Origin: Fulvivirga sp. M361
GTDB lineage: Bacteria; Bacteroidota; Bacteroidia; Cytophagales; Cyclobacteriaceae
Length of the DNA: 64,000 nt
NCBI RefSeq assembly: GCF_007097395.1
Contig: NZ_VKDC01000029.1
Span: 27,759-91,758 of the forward strand
Reading direction: 5' to 3'
The position numbers and the translations under genes are program-made. Positions 8,358 to 17,224 of the stretch are shown here, one piece after another; within the stretch, counting starts at the first letter, position 1, and each line of letters begins with the position of its first letter. The notes beneath the pieces were generated by a model that was not told the DNA's origin, did no database searches, and was given only the letters and a program-made list of their open reading frames with translations.

Positions 8358-9051
8358 CCTGTTAGTACTGGCAGGAGCTACATGTGCTTTTTCACAAGAT
8401 GCACCGGTTATTCATCCGGATTCTGTAAAGGGAAAATTCAAGCCTACCGGGGTCCGTTTAGGCACCGGGGTGATTAATATAATTCGGACCTCAGCTAATA
8501 GTAACCTGACTGAGCTCACCTTCATCGCTGATATTGACTTTTACCGGTACTTTTGGAATGTGGAGTGGGGACTTTTTGAAAGGACAAGAGCTGGTGGCGC
8601 CAATTCTGTTTATTCGGTAGAAGGGAGTTACTTTCGTTTTGGCCCTGAAATAAATTTCCTCAAAAAAGACCCTGAAAAAAATGCTTTGTTTTTTGGCTTA
8701 CGATATGCAAGAGCTTCATTTGATGACGAACTTACCTATACTTCTGCCAGTGGTTTTTTTGATAATGACCAGTTAGCTATATCTAATAGCGGCTTACAGG
8801 CCGATTGGTATGAGATGGTGACCGGGCTCAAAGTGAAAATCTGGAAAAACCTGTGGATGGGATATACCGCACGTTTTAAATTTGGTGTGGATACTTTTGA
8901 GCGTAATGAACTCATACCCCATGACATTCCTGGTTACGGAAGAGCAGACCAGCGTAGTGCCTGGGATTTCAATTACTGGATCATGTTCAGGATACCACTA
9001 CGTAAGCAGCCGGGATCAGTGCTGGAAGCCATTAAGCCAGTGGATAAGTAA
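8332..9051 (+). CDS. DUF6048-type outer membrane beta-barrel protein
   Basis: The 239-residue protein begins with a signal peptide (ISLLVLAGATCAFSQ) and has alternating aromatic strands such as DIDFYRYFWNVEWGLF, FFGLRYARASF and WMGYTARFKFGV, the pattern of a small outer membrane barrel. It ends in a basic tail rather than a terminal aromatic residue. It overlaps the DUF6452 lipoprotein gene and probably works with it at the outer membrane. The family name is from memory of this gene pair; function unknown. Confidence 0.68.
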   Translation: MKISGFFISLLVLAGATCAFSQDAPVIHPDSVKGKFKPTGVRLGTGVINIIRTSANSNLTELTFIADIDFYRYFWNVEWGLFERTRAGGANSVYSVEGSYFRFGPEINFLKKDPEKNALFFGLRYARASFDDELTYTSASGFFDNDQLAISNSGLQADWYEMVTGLKVKIWKNLWMGYTARFKFGVDTFERNELIPHDIPGYGRADQRSAWDFNYWIMFRIPLRKQPGSVLEAIKPVDK

Positions 9052-9306
9052 GGATAGTGCGCAGAAATGCGCTTATCAATTACCCTGGATTGTCCTATGT
9101 TCCTTCAATAAGATTGTTATGTCGTGCTATGTGTAAGTGGACGAACTTAACGTAATTATCAAGCCTTGAGAGCTGATTTTAATTGATTAATTACATAATT
9201 GGTTAAAAAAATTATGTTTTTACGGAAAAATACAATATTTCTTTCGATTTCTGATTACCTCATAGTGTATAATGTATTAATTCATAACACCCAAACCGAA
9301 CACACT

Positions 9307-11610
9307 ATGCATTGTCTATTTTTTAAACGGTCTTTATGGATACTTTTCCTGCTATTGAATTGTGTTTCACTGTTAGCTCAAAGTACCTATTATAGTAGAA
9401 ATGGAGCAGCATTACCCAGAAATTGGAATGAGGCAGATAGTTGGACAACAAGCTCCGACGGATCCGGGCCGGCGGCAGGCATACCCGGCAGAAATGATAA
9501 TGTTGTGATTCTGAATGGACATACTGTCCTTATCAACGCTACCAATAACAATGGGTTTGCAGGCATTAGCCCCAATGGGTTGGGAAGGGCTAATGTGGGT
9601 ACATTCAATGGTTCTGGTATAGCAGCTTTTTATCAGATCGGAAATATCACAGTTAATAGTGGAGGAGTTTTGTCCTCAGCAGTTCGATTGATGATAGGAG
9701 GCTCTACACTGGTATTGGGTACCTTGGCAACCACGACTGCCTATGATGATATTATCAACATTGGACGATTAGAGATCAGCAGTGGGGCTACTTTTTCCTG
9801 CAATGACGACTTTGTTTTATCTGGAGATAGCGAGACGCTTTTATTTAATACCACAACGTCTTCCGATGATATATATATAGATCATACGGATGCACAATTA
9901 TGCGGAACGGGAACTGTGGCTATAACAGATGCTATCTGGTATTTTAATGGAGCCTCATCTGACCAGCTATGTTCACAGATCACTATTACGGGGTGTGGTA
10001 CCTGTCCTCAATCGGGAACTGGTATTAGCTCACTGCCTACAGACCAAAAATTCATCTACCAGGGTTCTGCGTGGCGATACCTGGACGATGGTTCCAATCA
10101 GGGTACGGTATGGGTTGGAACATCATTCAATGATTTTGGTTGGTCCACGGGTCAGGCACAGTTGGGGTATGGAGATGGGGATGAGACCACTACGGTAAGC
10201 TTTGGCGCTAACACTAATAATAAGCATGAAACTACCTATTTCAGGAAGAGCTTTTATGTGGAGGATCCAAATGGCTATTCATCTGTGTTGCTTAGATTAT
10301 TAAGAGACGATGGTGCTGTTGTCTATATAAATGGAACCGAGGTTGATCGTCAGAATATGCCTGCCGGGACGATAAGCTTTAACACCCTGGCGTCAACGGC
10401 TATTGGAGGGAGTCCGGAAGATCAATTTTTTGAAACCTCATTAAATCCAAGTATTCTATCTGCTGGAACTAATTATATAGCCGTAGAAGTTCACCAGGCT
10501 AATGTTACCAGCTCTGATCTGAGCTTTGACCTGGAACTTACGGGCGTTTTTGGTAATGCGCTGATAAACAAGGGAGATACATGGAATTATATGGACGATG
10601 GTTCCAATCAGGGTACGGCATGGACAGGTGTGTTATTTAATGATGCCAGTTGGTCTACAGGAGTTGCGCAATTAGGATATGGAGATGGTGATGAGACTAC
10701 AACAATAAGTTTTGGAGGTAATACTAACAACAAACATGAGACAACCTACTTCAGAAAGTCCATCAATGTGATAGACCCATCCATCTATCAGTCCTTGACA
10801 GTGAATATTCTTAGAGATGATGGAGTGATTATTTACGTCAATGGAAATGAAGTTTTAAGAAATAATATGCCTACCGGAACAATATCTTTTACCACATTGG
10901 CTTCAACGACCATTGAAGGCACAGATGAAGATAACTACCTTTCCTTCAATGTCAGCAGTGCAAACCTCATCGCAGGGACAAACGTCATTGCCGTAGAGGT
11001 TCACCAGGCAAACATAACAAGCTCTGACCTTAGCTTTGATATGGAGCTGATAGGGGTGGAAAGCAATGTGCTTCCTGTTGAACTCATCCACTTTTCTGGA
11101 TATCCCTTTGAGAACAAGGTGGAACTCGAATGGGCCACTGCTTCAGAGTTAAACAATGATTATTTTATTATTCAGCATTCTGATCGCGGAATTCATTTTA
11201 CTGACAGAGGTATTGTAAAAGGGAATGGTACAGCTTATGAGCAGATCAACTATTCTTATATAGATCAACAGCCTAATGCAGCTGTAAACTATTACCGTTT
11301 GCGTCAAGTTGATTTTGACGGTCAGTTTTCTGACTCTGAGATTATTAGGGTGCTGGTGAATAGCAATGGCTTTTACAAGATCTATCCAAATCCGGTTACT
11401 GACATCCTGCGGGTCGTTACCTCTTATGACCTTACCAAAGCGAATGTGGCATTATCTTTTATTGATGGGACCGACCAGGCACTTGAAAAAGAGGTTGATA
11501 GACAAACGTTGATGATCAGAACCGATCAGCTTGCGGAAGGCATCTATTTTCTGGAGGTCCGACTGGAAGAAGTAGTGATCAGAGATAGGTTTTTAGTAGT
11601 GAAAAATTGA
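9307..11610 (+). CDS. Large secreted protein with two tandem ~165-residue repeats and a type IX sorting tail
   Basis: I chose the ATG at 9307 because a signal peptide (LWILFLLLNCVSLLAQS) follows directly; an in-frame extension back to 9199 would place non-signal sequence first. The 767-residue product has an N-terminal beta-rich region (~25-240), two repeats (~250-418 and ~423-583) both opening with W.Y.DDGSNQGT.W and containing LGYGDGDETTT and NNKHETTYFRKS, and a C-terminal type IX domain (YKIYPNPVTDILRVV, ending GIYFLEVR). It should be exported across the outer membrane by the Por system and attached or released. The repeats end in VAVEVHQAN-like strands. No catalytic motif was recognised. 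An inverted repeat (ACATAATT/AATTATGT, 9193-9217) lies upstream. Confidence 0.85.
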   Translation: MHCLFFKRSLWILFLLLNCVSLLAQSTYYSRNGAALPRNWNEADSWTTSSDGSGPAAGIPGRNDNVVILNGHTVLINATNNNGFAGISPNGLGRANVGTFNGSGIAAFYQIGNITVNSGGVLSSAVRLMIGGSTLVLGTLATTTAYDDIINIGRLEISSGATFSCNDDFVLSGDSETLLFNTTTSSDDIYIDHTDAQLCGTGTVAITDAIWYFNGASSDQLCSQITITGCGTCPQSGTGISSLPTDQKFIYQGSAWRYLDDGSNQGTVWVGTSFNDFGWSTGQAQLGYGDGDETTTVSFGANTNNKHETTYFRKSFYVEDPNGYSSVLLRLLRDDGAVVYINGTEVDRQNMPAGTISFNTLASTAIGGSPEDQFFETSLNPSILSAGTNYIAVEVHQANVTSSDLSFDLELTGVFGNALINKGDTWNYMDDGSNQGTAWTGVLFNDASWSTGVAQLGYGDGDETTTISFGGNTNNKHETTYFRKSINVIDPSIYQSLTVNILRDDGVIIYVNGNEVLRNNMPTGTISFTTLASTTIEGTDEDNYLSFNVSSANLIAGTNVIAVEVHQANITSSDLSFDMELIGVESNVLPVELIHFSGYPFENKVELEWATASELNNDYFIIQHSDRGIHFTDRGIVKGNGTAYEQINYSYIDQQPNAAVNYYRLRQVDFDGQFSDSEIIRVLVNSNGFYKIYPNPVTDILRVVTSYDLTKANVALSFIDGTDQALEKEVDRQTLMIRTDQLAEGIYFLEVRLEEVVIRDRFLVVKN

Positions 11611-11714
11611 AGGTAACTTGCTCTAACTGTGCGAATATTCATGACACCTCTTTCAAGTTCTTTAAGAGAAGGCACTTAGTGAATGTTTAAGAATACGCCA
11701 TAAGATTTTCTGTC

Positions 11715-12668
11715 TTACTTAAAAAAGGAATCAACGAATTCCATTTTATTGAATACCTGAAGGTCATTCACCTGCTCTCCTACGCCTATATACTTTACAG
11801 GAATTTTAAATTCATCAGAGATGCCTATTACTACACCGCCTTTTGCCGTGCCATCCAGTTTGGTGATGGCCAACGATGTAACGTCTGTGGCTTTGGTAAA
11901 TTCCCGTGCCTGAATGGCAGCATTTTGACCTGTACTTCCGTCCAGTACAAGCATTATCTCATGAGGAGCTTCTTCTATAAATTTTTGCATTACCCGTTTG
12001 ATCTTCGATAACTCGTTCATCAAGTTGACTTTGGTGTGTAGACGGCCAGCAGTATCAATGATCACTACGTCAGCATTGTTTTCCACTCCATATTTCACCG
12101 CATCAAAGGCGACGGCTGAGGGGTCTGTATTCATTCCTTTTGCTATGACGGGTACACCAACACGTTCTCCCCAAAGTTTGATCTGGTCTACAGCAGCAGC
12201 CCGGAAAGTGTCTGCTGCACCCAGCACAACGTTAAGACCATTTGCTTTTAACTGGGCAGAAAGTTTTCCGATGGTTGTAGTTTTCCCTACGCCGTTTACA
12301 CCTACTACCATGAGTACATAGGGTTTTTTACCTTCTGGTATGGAGAATTCTGCTGCATTTCCAATATTATTTTCTTCCAGCAAACCGGCTATTTCTTCTC
12401 GTAGGATGATATTCAGTTCGTCAACGCCCAGATATTTATCTTTCGCTACCCGTTCCTCTATTCTCCCTATGATCTTGATGGTAGTATTTACCCCAACATC
12501 TGAGGTAATTAGCACCTCTTCCAGTTGGTCAAGTACTTCATCATCTACTTTGGATTTACCTATTACAGCTTTACCTAGCTTTCCGAAAAAGCTCTGCTTT
12601 GTTTTTTCCAGCCCTTTGTCTAAGGACTCTTTTTTCTCTTTTGAGAACAATCCGCCGAGTAGCCCCAT
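11715..12668 (-). CDS. ftsY: FtsY, signal recognition particle receptor
   Basis: The 317-residue protein has the NG GTPase domains of FtsY, which docks SRP-bound ribosomes at the membrane. G1 is GVNGVGKTTTIGKL near residue 128, followed by AADTFRAAAVDQ, the G3 DTAGR, and the G4-G5 region TKLDGTAKGG with IKYIGVGEQ-like sequence near the end. The N-terminal acidic A domain is very short (about 20 residues), as usual in this phylum. It is transcribed in the same direction as the ribosomal protein cluster upstream, but a terminator at 12824-12846 separates them. Confidence 0.96.
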   Translation of the reverse strand: MGLLGGLFSKEKKESLDKGLEKTKQSFFGKLGKAVIGKSKVDDEVLDQLEEVLITSDVGVNTTIKIIGRIEERVAKDKYLGVDELNIILREEIAGLLEENNIGNAAEFSIPEGKKPYVLMVVGVNGVGKTTTIGKLSAQLKANGLNVVLGAADTFRAAAVDQIKLWGERVGVPVIAKGMNTDPSAVAFDAVKYGVENNADVVIIDTAGRLHTKVNLMNELSKIKRVMQKFIEEAPHEIMLVLDGSTGQNAAIQAREFTKATDVTSLAITKLDGTAKGGVVIGISDEFKIPVKYIGVGEQVNDLQVFNKMEFVDSFFK

Positions 12669-12823
12669 AATTTATTTGTTGGTATAGTCCGCAAATATCT
12701 GCGAAAATTTTAATTTTTCATGTAAAGTATAAACCACTTTAGCTACTTGTAATAATGTCGAATAATGCCAAAGGAGCTAATTATCTCACATACTAAAAGC
12801 TAAATTATGGCTAAAACAAAAAA

Positions 12824-12846
12824 TCCCATTCGTACAACGAATGGGA
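12824..12846 (-). terminator. Rho-independent terminator of the rpmB-rpmG-DUF4295 operon
   Basis: TCCCATTCGT and ACGAATGGGA form a perfect 10-base stem around a 3-base loop. On the minus strand the stem is followed at once by a T-rich run (TTTTTTGTTTTAG). It lies 29 bases after the stop of the DUF4295 gene, the right place to end that operon. Confidence 0.88.
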
Positions 12847-12874
12847 CTACACTTTATGCATTGCAAGTTGACCC

Positions 12875-13027
12875 TTAACTTTTGGCCAACGCTTCTTTAA
12901 CTTGATCCAGGGGCACCATTTCTTCTCTGAAGGTGTAAGCTCCGGTTTTTTCGGACTTGACCGCCTTGATCACTTTAGCGAAATTTTTTCCTCCCTTTTG
13001 AAGGGTAGCTACTACTTTCTTAGCCAT
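12875..13027 (-). CDS. DUF4295 family small basic protein
   Basis: A 50-residue reading frame beginning MAKKVVATLQKGGKNFAKVI and ending DQVKEALAKS. This small lysine-rich protein is nearly always found after rpmB and rpmG in Bacteroidota and is annotated as DUF4295; it is probably a ribosome-associated protein, which is inference from context. It starts two bases after the rpmG stop, so translation is coupled. The operon ends at the terminator just downstream. Confidence 0.9.
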   Translation of the reverse strand: MAKKVVATLQKGGKNFAKVIKAVKSEKTGAYTFREEMVPLDQVKEALAKS

Positions 13028-13029
13028 AG

Positions 13030-13212
13030 TTATTTAATTTCTTTATGAACAGTATATTTCTTCAAAATCGGATTGTACTTTTTCATTTCCAGGCGGTCAG
13101 GAGTGTTCTTCCTGTTTTTAGTACTTATATATCTTGAAGTACCCGGCATGCCACTTTCTTTATGCTCAGTACATTCCAGTATAACCTGTACTCTGTTTCC
13201 TTTCTTTGCCAT
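13030..13212 (-). CDS. rpmG: 50S ribosomal protein L33
   Basis: This 60-residue protein has the L33 pattern: [31 protein letters not shown] and [17 protein letters not shown]. It is the form lacking the zinc-binding cysteine pairs (a single Cys remains), i.e. the zinc-independent type. It is second in the operon, 20 bases after rpmB and two before the DUF4295 gene. Confidence 0.97.
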   Translation of the reverse strand: MAKKGNRVQVILECTEHKESGMPGTSRYISTKNRKNTPDRLEMKKYNPILKKYTVHKEIK

Positions 13213-13232
13213 GATTGAATATAATTAATGCG

Positions 13233-13472
13233 TTATACTAAGATATTTCCACTTGCTTTGGCCTTTTTCAAAACAGCGCTAATCCCGTTTTTATTGATGG
13301 TACGAATAGCAGAAGTAGACACTTTTAATGTGATCCATTTATCTTCTTCAGGAATATAAAACCTCTTCTTTTGAAGATTAGGATAAAATCTCCTTTTGGT
13401 TTTGTTGTTTGCATGAGAAACATTATTTCCTACCCTCGCTCTCTTTCCGGTGATTTGGCAAACTCTTGACAT
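13233..13472 (-). CDS. rpmB: 50S ribosomal protein L28
   Basis: This 79-residue protein has the L28 motifs [33 protein letters not shown] and the C-terminal [12 protein letters not shown]. It is the first gene of the rpmB-rpmG-DUF4295 operon. A near-consensus promoter lies 41-72 bases upstream and the operon terminator is at 12824-12846. Confidence 0.97.
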   Translation of the reverse strand: MSRVCQITGKRARVGNNVSHANNKTKRRFYPNLQKKRFYIPEEDKWITLKVSTSAIRTINKNGISAVLKKAKASGNILV

Positions 13473-13512
13473 TTCTATATATAATTAATGCGTCTTTTCT
13501 TTTTTGGGTCTG

Positions 13513-13544
13513 CAAATATCGTTAAAAGTGTTTTAATATTCAAA
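13513..13544 (-). promoter_or_regulatory. Probable promoter of rpmB operon
   Basis: On the minus strand TTTG (13544-13541) is followed after 20 bases by GATATTTG (13520-13513). This is one mismatch from TAnnTTTG and close to the 19-base spacing typical of Bacteroidota promoters. The expected start of transcription is about 35 bases before the rpmB ATG. Confidence 0.45.
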
Positions 13545-13608
13545 GGGCTTAATGAAATAATTGAAAACCTGTCCTCTCAAATGGCTTGGAACCAGGTTAA
13601 CGAAGAGT

Positions 13609-13728
13609 GGGCAGTAAGCAAAAGGCAGTAGGCAAAATAGATTGCCGACTGATTACTACTTACTGCCGACTTTATTATCGGTTAACCGTTATCTTCACTG
13701 ACGATTGAAAGATAAAGACAATGCCGAC
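13609..13728 (+). repeat. Dispersed intergenic repeat, copy R2
   Basis: This copy opens with GGCAGTAAGCA and a second GGCAGTAGGCAAAA, followed by the inverted partner CTTACTGCCGAC, then TTAACCGTTATC, and ends GATTGAAAGATAAAGACAAT (13703-13722) with GCCGAC after it. The order and tail match R1 (2493) and, in reverse, R3 (27974). It lies between the ribosomal protein promoter and the 3' end of the convergently positioned acyltransferase gene. Confidence 0.6.
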
Positions 13729-13736
13729 CTCGAGTT

Positions 13737-14660
13737 TCATGCTTGTGTTTCTGACGGAGGTCTGGTCTTCCAACGTCTATGCATCCATACCCACTGCGAC
13801 GGGTCTTCTCTTATGATTTCTTCTGTAACGGTAGTAAGTCGTTGTGTATTAACAACAAGGTCACGATCCATATCGCCAGTAGTTTGCAATTCTACTTCTG
13901 GTAAAAAGCGGATCTTTTGTTTGTAGTCAGCCTGTAGAGAGACATACATAGGTACCACTGCCGCTCCGGTTTTAAGCGCCATCAGGGTGCCTCCTATGGG
14001 GGTGGAAGCTTTTCTTCCCATAAAGTCTACAAATTCACTTTTTACTTTTGTGTCCTGGTCGATCAATATAATTAAGACACCCCCGGATTTTAGCCCTTTG
14101 ATTACTTTTACGGTCTCCTTACCTCTTTCAATGGCAATGCCGCCCCTGGAGGTTCGGTTTTCCACTAACAGCTTATTCAATCGCTTGTCTTTTAACGCTG
14201 TTCCTATGACCAGTGGTTGATATCCTTTAAGCCCAAGGTATGTAGCCGTAAATTCAAAAGCGCCATAATGTGCTGTTAATGCAATGACTCCCTTACCCCT
14301 GGCGTAGGCCTTGTCCAGGTGCTCCTGACCTTCTATGACAGTGAACTTTTCTAACGAAGTGTAGTCTTTTACTGATAAACCTCGAATAATATCACTGGCA
14401 TTTTTTCCGATCATTTCAAATACCTTTTTTCCCAGGTTATGAATTTCATCTTTGCTCATCTCACTCCCATATACAGAAGCCAGGTTATCAGTAGTTATTT
14501 GTGATGGTTTTTTCATCAGGCGAAAGGCAAGCCGGCCGAGTCGGCCCGAGAATTTCATTACCCATGTACGAGGAAAAAAATTAGCCAGCGCGATAAGTGT
14601 TTTAACAAACGCAAAGATCAAGCTGTATTTGATACGTTTTTTAAGACTTCTTTTTGCCAT
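13737..14660 (-). CDS. LpxL/HtrB-type lysophospholipid or lipid A acyltransferase
   Basis: The 307-residue protein belongs to the lipid A late acyltransferase family. It has a basic N-terminus with a hydrophobic stretch (YSLIFAFVKTLIALANFF) that anchors it to the inner membrane. The catalytic HYGAFEF (HxxxxD/E type) is near residue 127, and the later box ILIDQDTKVKSEFVDFMGR is near residue 200. It should add a secondary acyl chain to lipid A or a related lipid. It ends QWVWMHRRWKTRP, the typical terminal box of the family. Which acyl donor and position it uses cannot be read from sequence. A promoter candidate lies at 14789-14819. Confidence 0.9.
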   Translation of the reverse strand: MAKRSLKKRIKYSLIFAFVKTLIALANFFPRTWVMKFSGRLGRLAFRLMKKPSQITTDNLASVYGSEMSKDEIHNLGKKVFEMIGKNASDIIRGLSVKDYTSLEKFTVIEGQEHLDKAYARGKGVIALTAHYGAFEFTATYLGLKGYQPLVIGTALKDKRLNKLLVENRTSRGGIAIERGKETVKVIKGLKSGGVLIILIDQDTKVKSEFVDFMGRKASTPIGGTLMALKTGAAVVPMYVSLQADYKQKIRFLPEVELQTTGDMDRDLVVNTQRLTTVTEEIIREDPSQWVWMHRRWKTRPPSETQA

Positions 14661-14788
14661 TTTTAAACTATTGGAGATGTCATTAACGGATGATTAAGCT
14701 GGCTGTTATGTCAGGCAGGGTTGAGAAAGTGATGTGGCAATCATTTGAGTTCATCCGGTAAATTCTTATTTCCATTCCTGTTTTTCGC

Positions 14789-14819
14789 CAAAAATACATG
14801 ACCGCACATTCATTTCAAC
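14789..14819 (-). promoter_or_regulatory. Candidate promoter of the acyltransferase gene
   Basis: On the minus strand GTTG (14819-14816), then 19 bases, then TATTTTTG (14796-14789), which fits TAnnTTTG with the expected spacing. The leader would be about 120 bases. Confidence 0.4.
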
Positions 14820-14929
14820 CATAAATGGATAAGAATGGTCAATGCAAAGACTCCTGATGCTCAACTCAAAGGCAAGCAATAAATCGTTAAGTATTAATGA
14901 TCGACGTCATCAAAATGGGCTATTTTGGT

Positions 14930-14937
14930 TACTTTTG
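14930..14937 (+). promoter_or_regulatory. Bacteroidota-type -7 element before rocD
   Basis: TACTTTTG fits TAnnTTTG and lies 35 bases before the rocD start. A TTTG at the ideal upstream distance is missing, so this is a half-supported promoter. Confidence 0.35.
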
Positions 14938-14972
14938 TCGTTTACAATATTTCATTTAAATAAACAAAGACA

Positions 14973-16253
14973 ATGGTAGAGTTACGTACATCCGGCCAGG
15001 AGGCTATCGACTTGGAGAATAAACATGGTGCACATAATTATCATCCATTGCCTGTAGTACTTGCCAAAGGGGAAGGTGTGTACGTTTGGGATGTGGAAGG
15101 TAAGCGATATTATGATTTCCTTTCTGCTTATAGCGCTGTTAATCAAGGTCACTGTCATCCAAAGATCATCAAAGCATTAAAAGATCAGGCAGATAAACTG
15201 ACACTTACCTCCAGGGCATTTTACAATGATGTGCTGGGCAATTATGAAAAATATATCACTCAATACTTTGGTTTTGATAAGGTATTACCAATGAATACCG
15301 GCGCTGAAGCTGTGGAAACAGCATTGAAAATATGCAGGAAGTGGGGCTATGAGCGTAAAGGAGTACCCGAAAACAAAGGGATTATCATTGTATTTGATCA
15401 AAATTTTCATGGAAGAACTACTACCATCATATCATTTTCCAGCGACGCTGTTGCCAAAAAGAACTTTGGCCCTTTTACACATGGTTTTACAAAAGTAACT
15501 TACAATGACCTTCAGGCGCTGGAGGAAGCACTACAACAGGAAAATGTGGTAGGTGTTTTGGTAGAGCCTATACAAGGAGAAGCGGGAGTAAACGTACCTA
15601 ACAAAGATTTTATTCCTGAAGTAGCATCACTCTGCAAGAAATACAACGCACTGTTTATGGCTGACGAAATCCAGACCGGCATAGCCCGTACCGGAAGTAT
15701 GTTGGCGATTTGCGGGGACTGCAACTGTACCACCACATGTGAGCGAAAAGAGTCTTATACAAGACCAGACGTACTCATCCTGGGTAAAGCACTCTCCGGA
15801 GGGGTCTATCCGGTATCTGCCGTGTTGGCAGATGACACTGTTATGGAAGTAATTACACCCGGAACACATGGGTCGACCTTCGGTGGTAATCCCATCGCCG
15901 GAGCAGTGGCTATTGAGGCATTGAAGGTGGTGTCTGATGAAGAATTGATGGTCAATGCCAGGAAACTGGGACAGTTATTTCGTGAGCGAATGAATAAGTT
16001 CATAGAAACTACTGAGTTAATTACCCTTGTACGAGGGAAGGGATTACTTAACGCCATTGTTATTAACGACCACCCGGACAGTTCTACTGCCTGGGATATC
16101 TGTGTCTCCCTGAAAGAGAACGGTTTATTGGCTAAACCTACACATGGTAACATCATTCGTTTCGCCCCCCCGCTGGTTATGACGGAAGAGCAGCTTCATG
16201 AATGTTGTGATATTATTGAAAGAACTATAGCGGATTTCGAAAAAAGGTCTTAA
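14973..16253 (+). CDS. rocD: Ornithine--oxo-acid aminotransferase with a cysteine-rich insertion
   Basis: The 426-residue PLP enzyme transfers the delta-amino group of ornithine to 2-oxoglutarate, giving glutamate semialdehyde. Family marks are YHPLPVVLAKGEGVYVWDVEGK, NTGAEAVETALKICRKWGY, NFHGRTTT, LVEPIQGEAGV, MADEIQTGIARTG and the PLP lysine Lys272 in LILGKALSGG. Between the cofactor Asp and the lysine there is a short insertion with CGDCNCTTTC (Cys247, 250, 252, 256), absent from the textbook enzymes I know and looking like a metal or iron-sulfur site. I believe similar insertions occur in other Bacteroidota, but cannot check. It is followed closely by a DUF4870 gene. Confidence 0.93.
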   Translation: MVELRTSGQEAIDLENKHGAHNYHPLPVVLAKGEGVYVWDVEGKRYYDFLSAYSAVNQGHCHPKIIKALKDQADKLTLTSRAFYNDVLGNYEKYITQYFGFDKVLPMNTGAEAVETALKICRKWGYERKGVPENKGIIIVFDQNFHGRTTTIISFSSDAVAKKNFGPFTHGFTKVTYNDLQALEEALQQENVVGVLVEPIQGEAGVNVPNKDFIPEVASLCKKYNALFMADEIQTGIARTGSMLAICGDCNCTTTCERKESYTRPDVLILGKALSGGVYPVSAVLADDTVMEVITPGTHGSTFGGNPIAGAVAIEALKVVSDEELMVNARKLGQLFRERMNKFIETTELITLVRGKGLLNAIVINDHPDSSTAWDICVSLKENGLLAKPTHGNIIRFAPPLVMTEEQLHECCDIIERTIADFEKRS

Positions 16254-16268
16254 ATTCAATGCCAGTCT

Positions 16269-16625
16269 GTGTTGGTATTTATGGAACAAACAGCAATAAA
16301 TGAAAAGCAGTGGGCGCTTATCGCTCATCTTGGTAGCCTGGCAGGGTACATTATACCTTTTGGTAATATAATTGTGCCGCTGGTAGTTTATGTGTCAAAG
16401 AAAGATGAATCAGAATTTGTCAGGGAGCACGCTCGTGAATCCCTGAATTTTCAGATTACTTTTACCATTTTAATGGTTTTTGCGGTGATCACTATCATTT
16501 TAATGGTAGGTATTCTGTTTTTAATTATACTCCCAATCATTAATTTGATATTTGTAGTATTGGCCGCTATGGCCATTGAAAAAGGAGATTTCTACAAATA
16601 TCCACTCGCCGTAAAGTTCATTTGA
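16269..16625 (+). CDS. DUF4870 family small membrane protein
   Basis: The 118-residue protein has the family opening EKQWALIAHLGSLAGYIIPFGNIIVPLVVYVSKK (shown here only as its class: a charged start, then a first membrane helix), followed by FVREHARESLNFQIT and two more hydrophobic helices. DUF4870 proteins are inner membrane proteins of unknown role. It starts 15 bases after rocD and 17 bases before the next gene ends the run, so the three are probably co-transcribed. Confidence 0.88.
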   Translation: MLVFMEQTAINEKQWALIAHLGSLAGYIIPFGNIIVPLVVYVSKKDESEFVREHARESLNFQITFTILMVFAVITIILMVGILFLIILPIINLIFVVLAAMAIEKGDFYKYPLAVKFI

Positions 16626-16642
16626 TATCAGTGTCCTAATAC

Positions 16643-17191
16643 ATGGAATATACGTATAGGTTATCTGCGGACAGTGAGCCCAGGCGTATGGTGCTGAAAG
16701 AAAATGCTTTAGATTTTCATCTTGATGATTATAAGTTAACCATTCCCTACGCCAAAGTAGTTGGAGTATGGCTAAGCAGTCCCGATGGGTTACTGTTTTC
16801 AGAGAATTATTCATGTACGCTTAACATCGAAGACGGTAAGCCCATATTTATTACCATGAAAAATTTTGACGGACATGGACAACTGATGACACAGGATAAT
16901 CACTATAGTTCCTTTATTCGGGTGCTACATTTACATTTGAGAGAAAAAAGTAAGGCCCGCTATTACTTCGGTGTTAAGCCTCTTAACTATTTTACGAAGC
17001 TTCTGACTTTCACCGGTGTCATTGTATCATGCCTTATTTTATATTTCTTTTTTAACTTGAATGAGATAATAACTATCTTTCTTACTGTCATTGCCTTCTT
17101 TTTCCTGCTGGTGACGCTAAGGTTTGGTATCCGCCGGTTTCCAAAGATCTATGATCCTGATGAGATTCCCTTGAATTTATTACCGGGGTAG
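16643..17191 (+). CDS. Unknown membrane protein with N-terminal beta domain and two C-terminal helices
   Basis: I do not recognise a named family. The first ~115 residues look like a small beta-rich domain (VLKENALDFHLDDYKLTIPY, VVGVWLSS), similar in pattern to PH-like membrane-associated folds. Two hydrophobic helices follow at about residues 120-140 and 145-162, then a short basic tail. It follows the DUF4870 gene by 17 bases and precedes hemB by 33. Function unknown. Confidence 0.7.
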   Translation: MEYTYRLSADSEPRRMVLKENALDFHLDDYKLTIPYAKVVGVWLSSPDGLLFSENYSCTLNIEDGKPIFITMKNFDGHGQLMTQDNHYSSFIRVLHLHLREKSKARYYFGVKPLNYFTKLLTFTGVIVSCLILYFFFNLNEIITIFLTVIAFFFLLVTLRFGIRRFPKIYDPDEIPLNLLPG

Positions 17192-17203
17192 TTAGCACAC
17201 TCT

Positions 17204-17211
17204 TATCTTTG
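17204..17211 (+). promoter_or_regulatory. -7 element before hemB
   Basis: TATCTTTG fits TAnnTTTG and ends 13 bases before the hemB ATG. No good TTTG at 19 bases further upstream was found. Confidence 0.4.
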
Positions 17212-17224
17212 AGTAAAAAACTGC

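Larger units (their letters stand above)
14661..14972. other. 312-base divergent intergenic region
   Basis: This gap separates the acyltransferase and rocD starts. I see one promoter candidate for each side (14789-14819 minus, 14930-14937 plus) and no gene or strong repeat. Confidence 0.5.

Noticed and set aside
9199..9306. Longer start for the type IX-secreted protein
   Set aside because: The signal peptide begins directly at ATG 9307; the extension is AT-rich and has no signal character.
13030..13212. Possibility that the small genes between ftsY and the acyltransferase hide a tRNA
   Set aside because: No cloverleaf or CCA-like end was seen; the stretch is filled by L28, L33 and DUF4295 genes.
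15512..16156. Minus-strand open frames opposite rocD
   Set aside because: Shadow frames of a well-conserved gene; the protein on the plus strand matches its family along its whole length.
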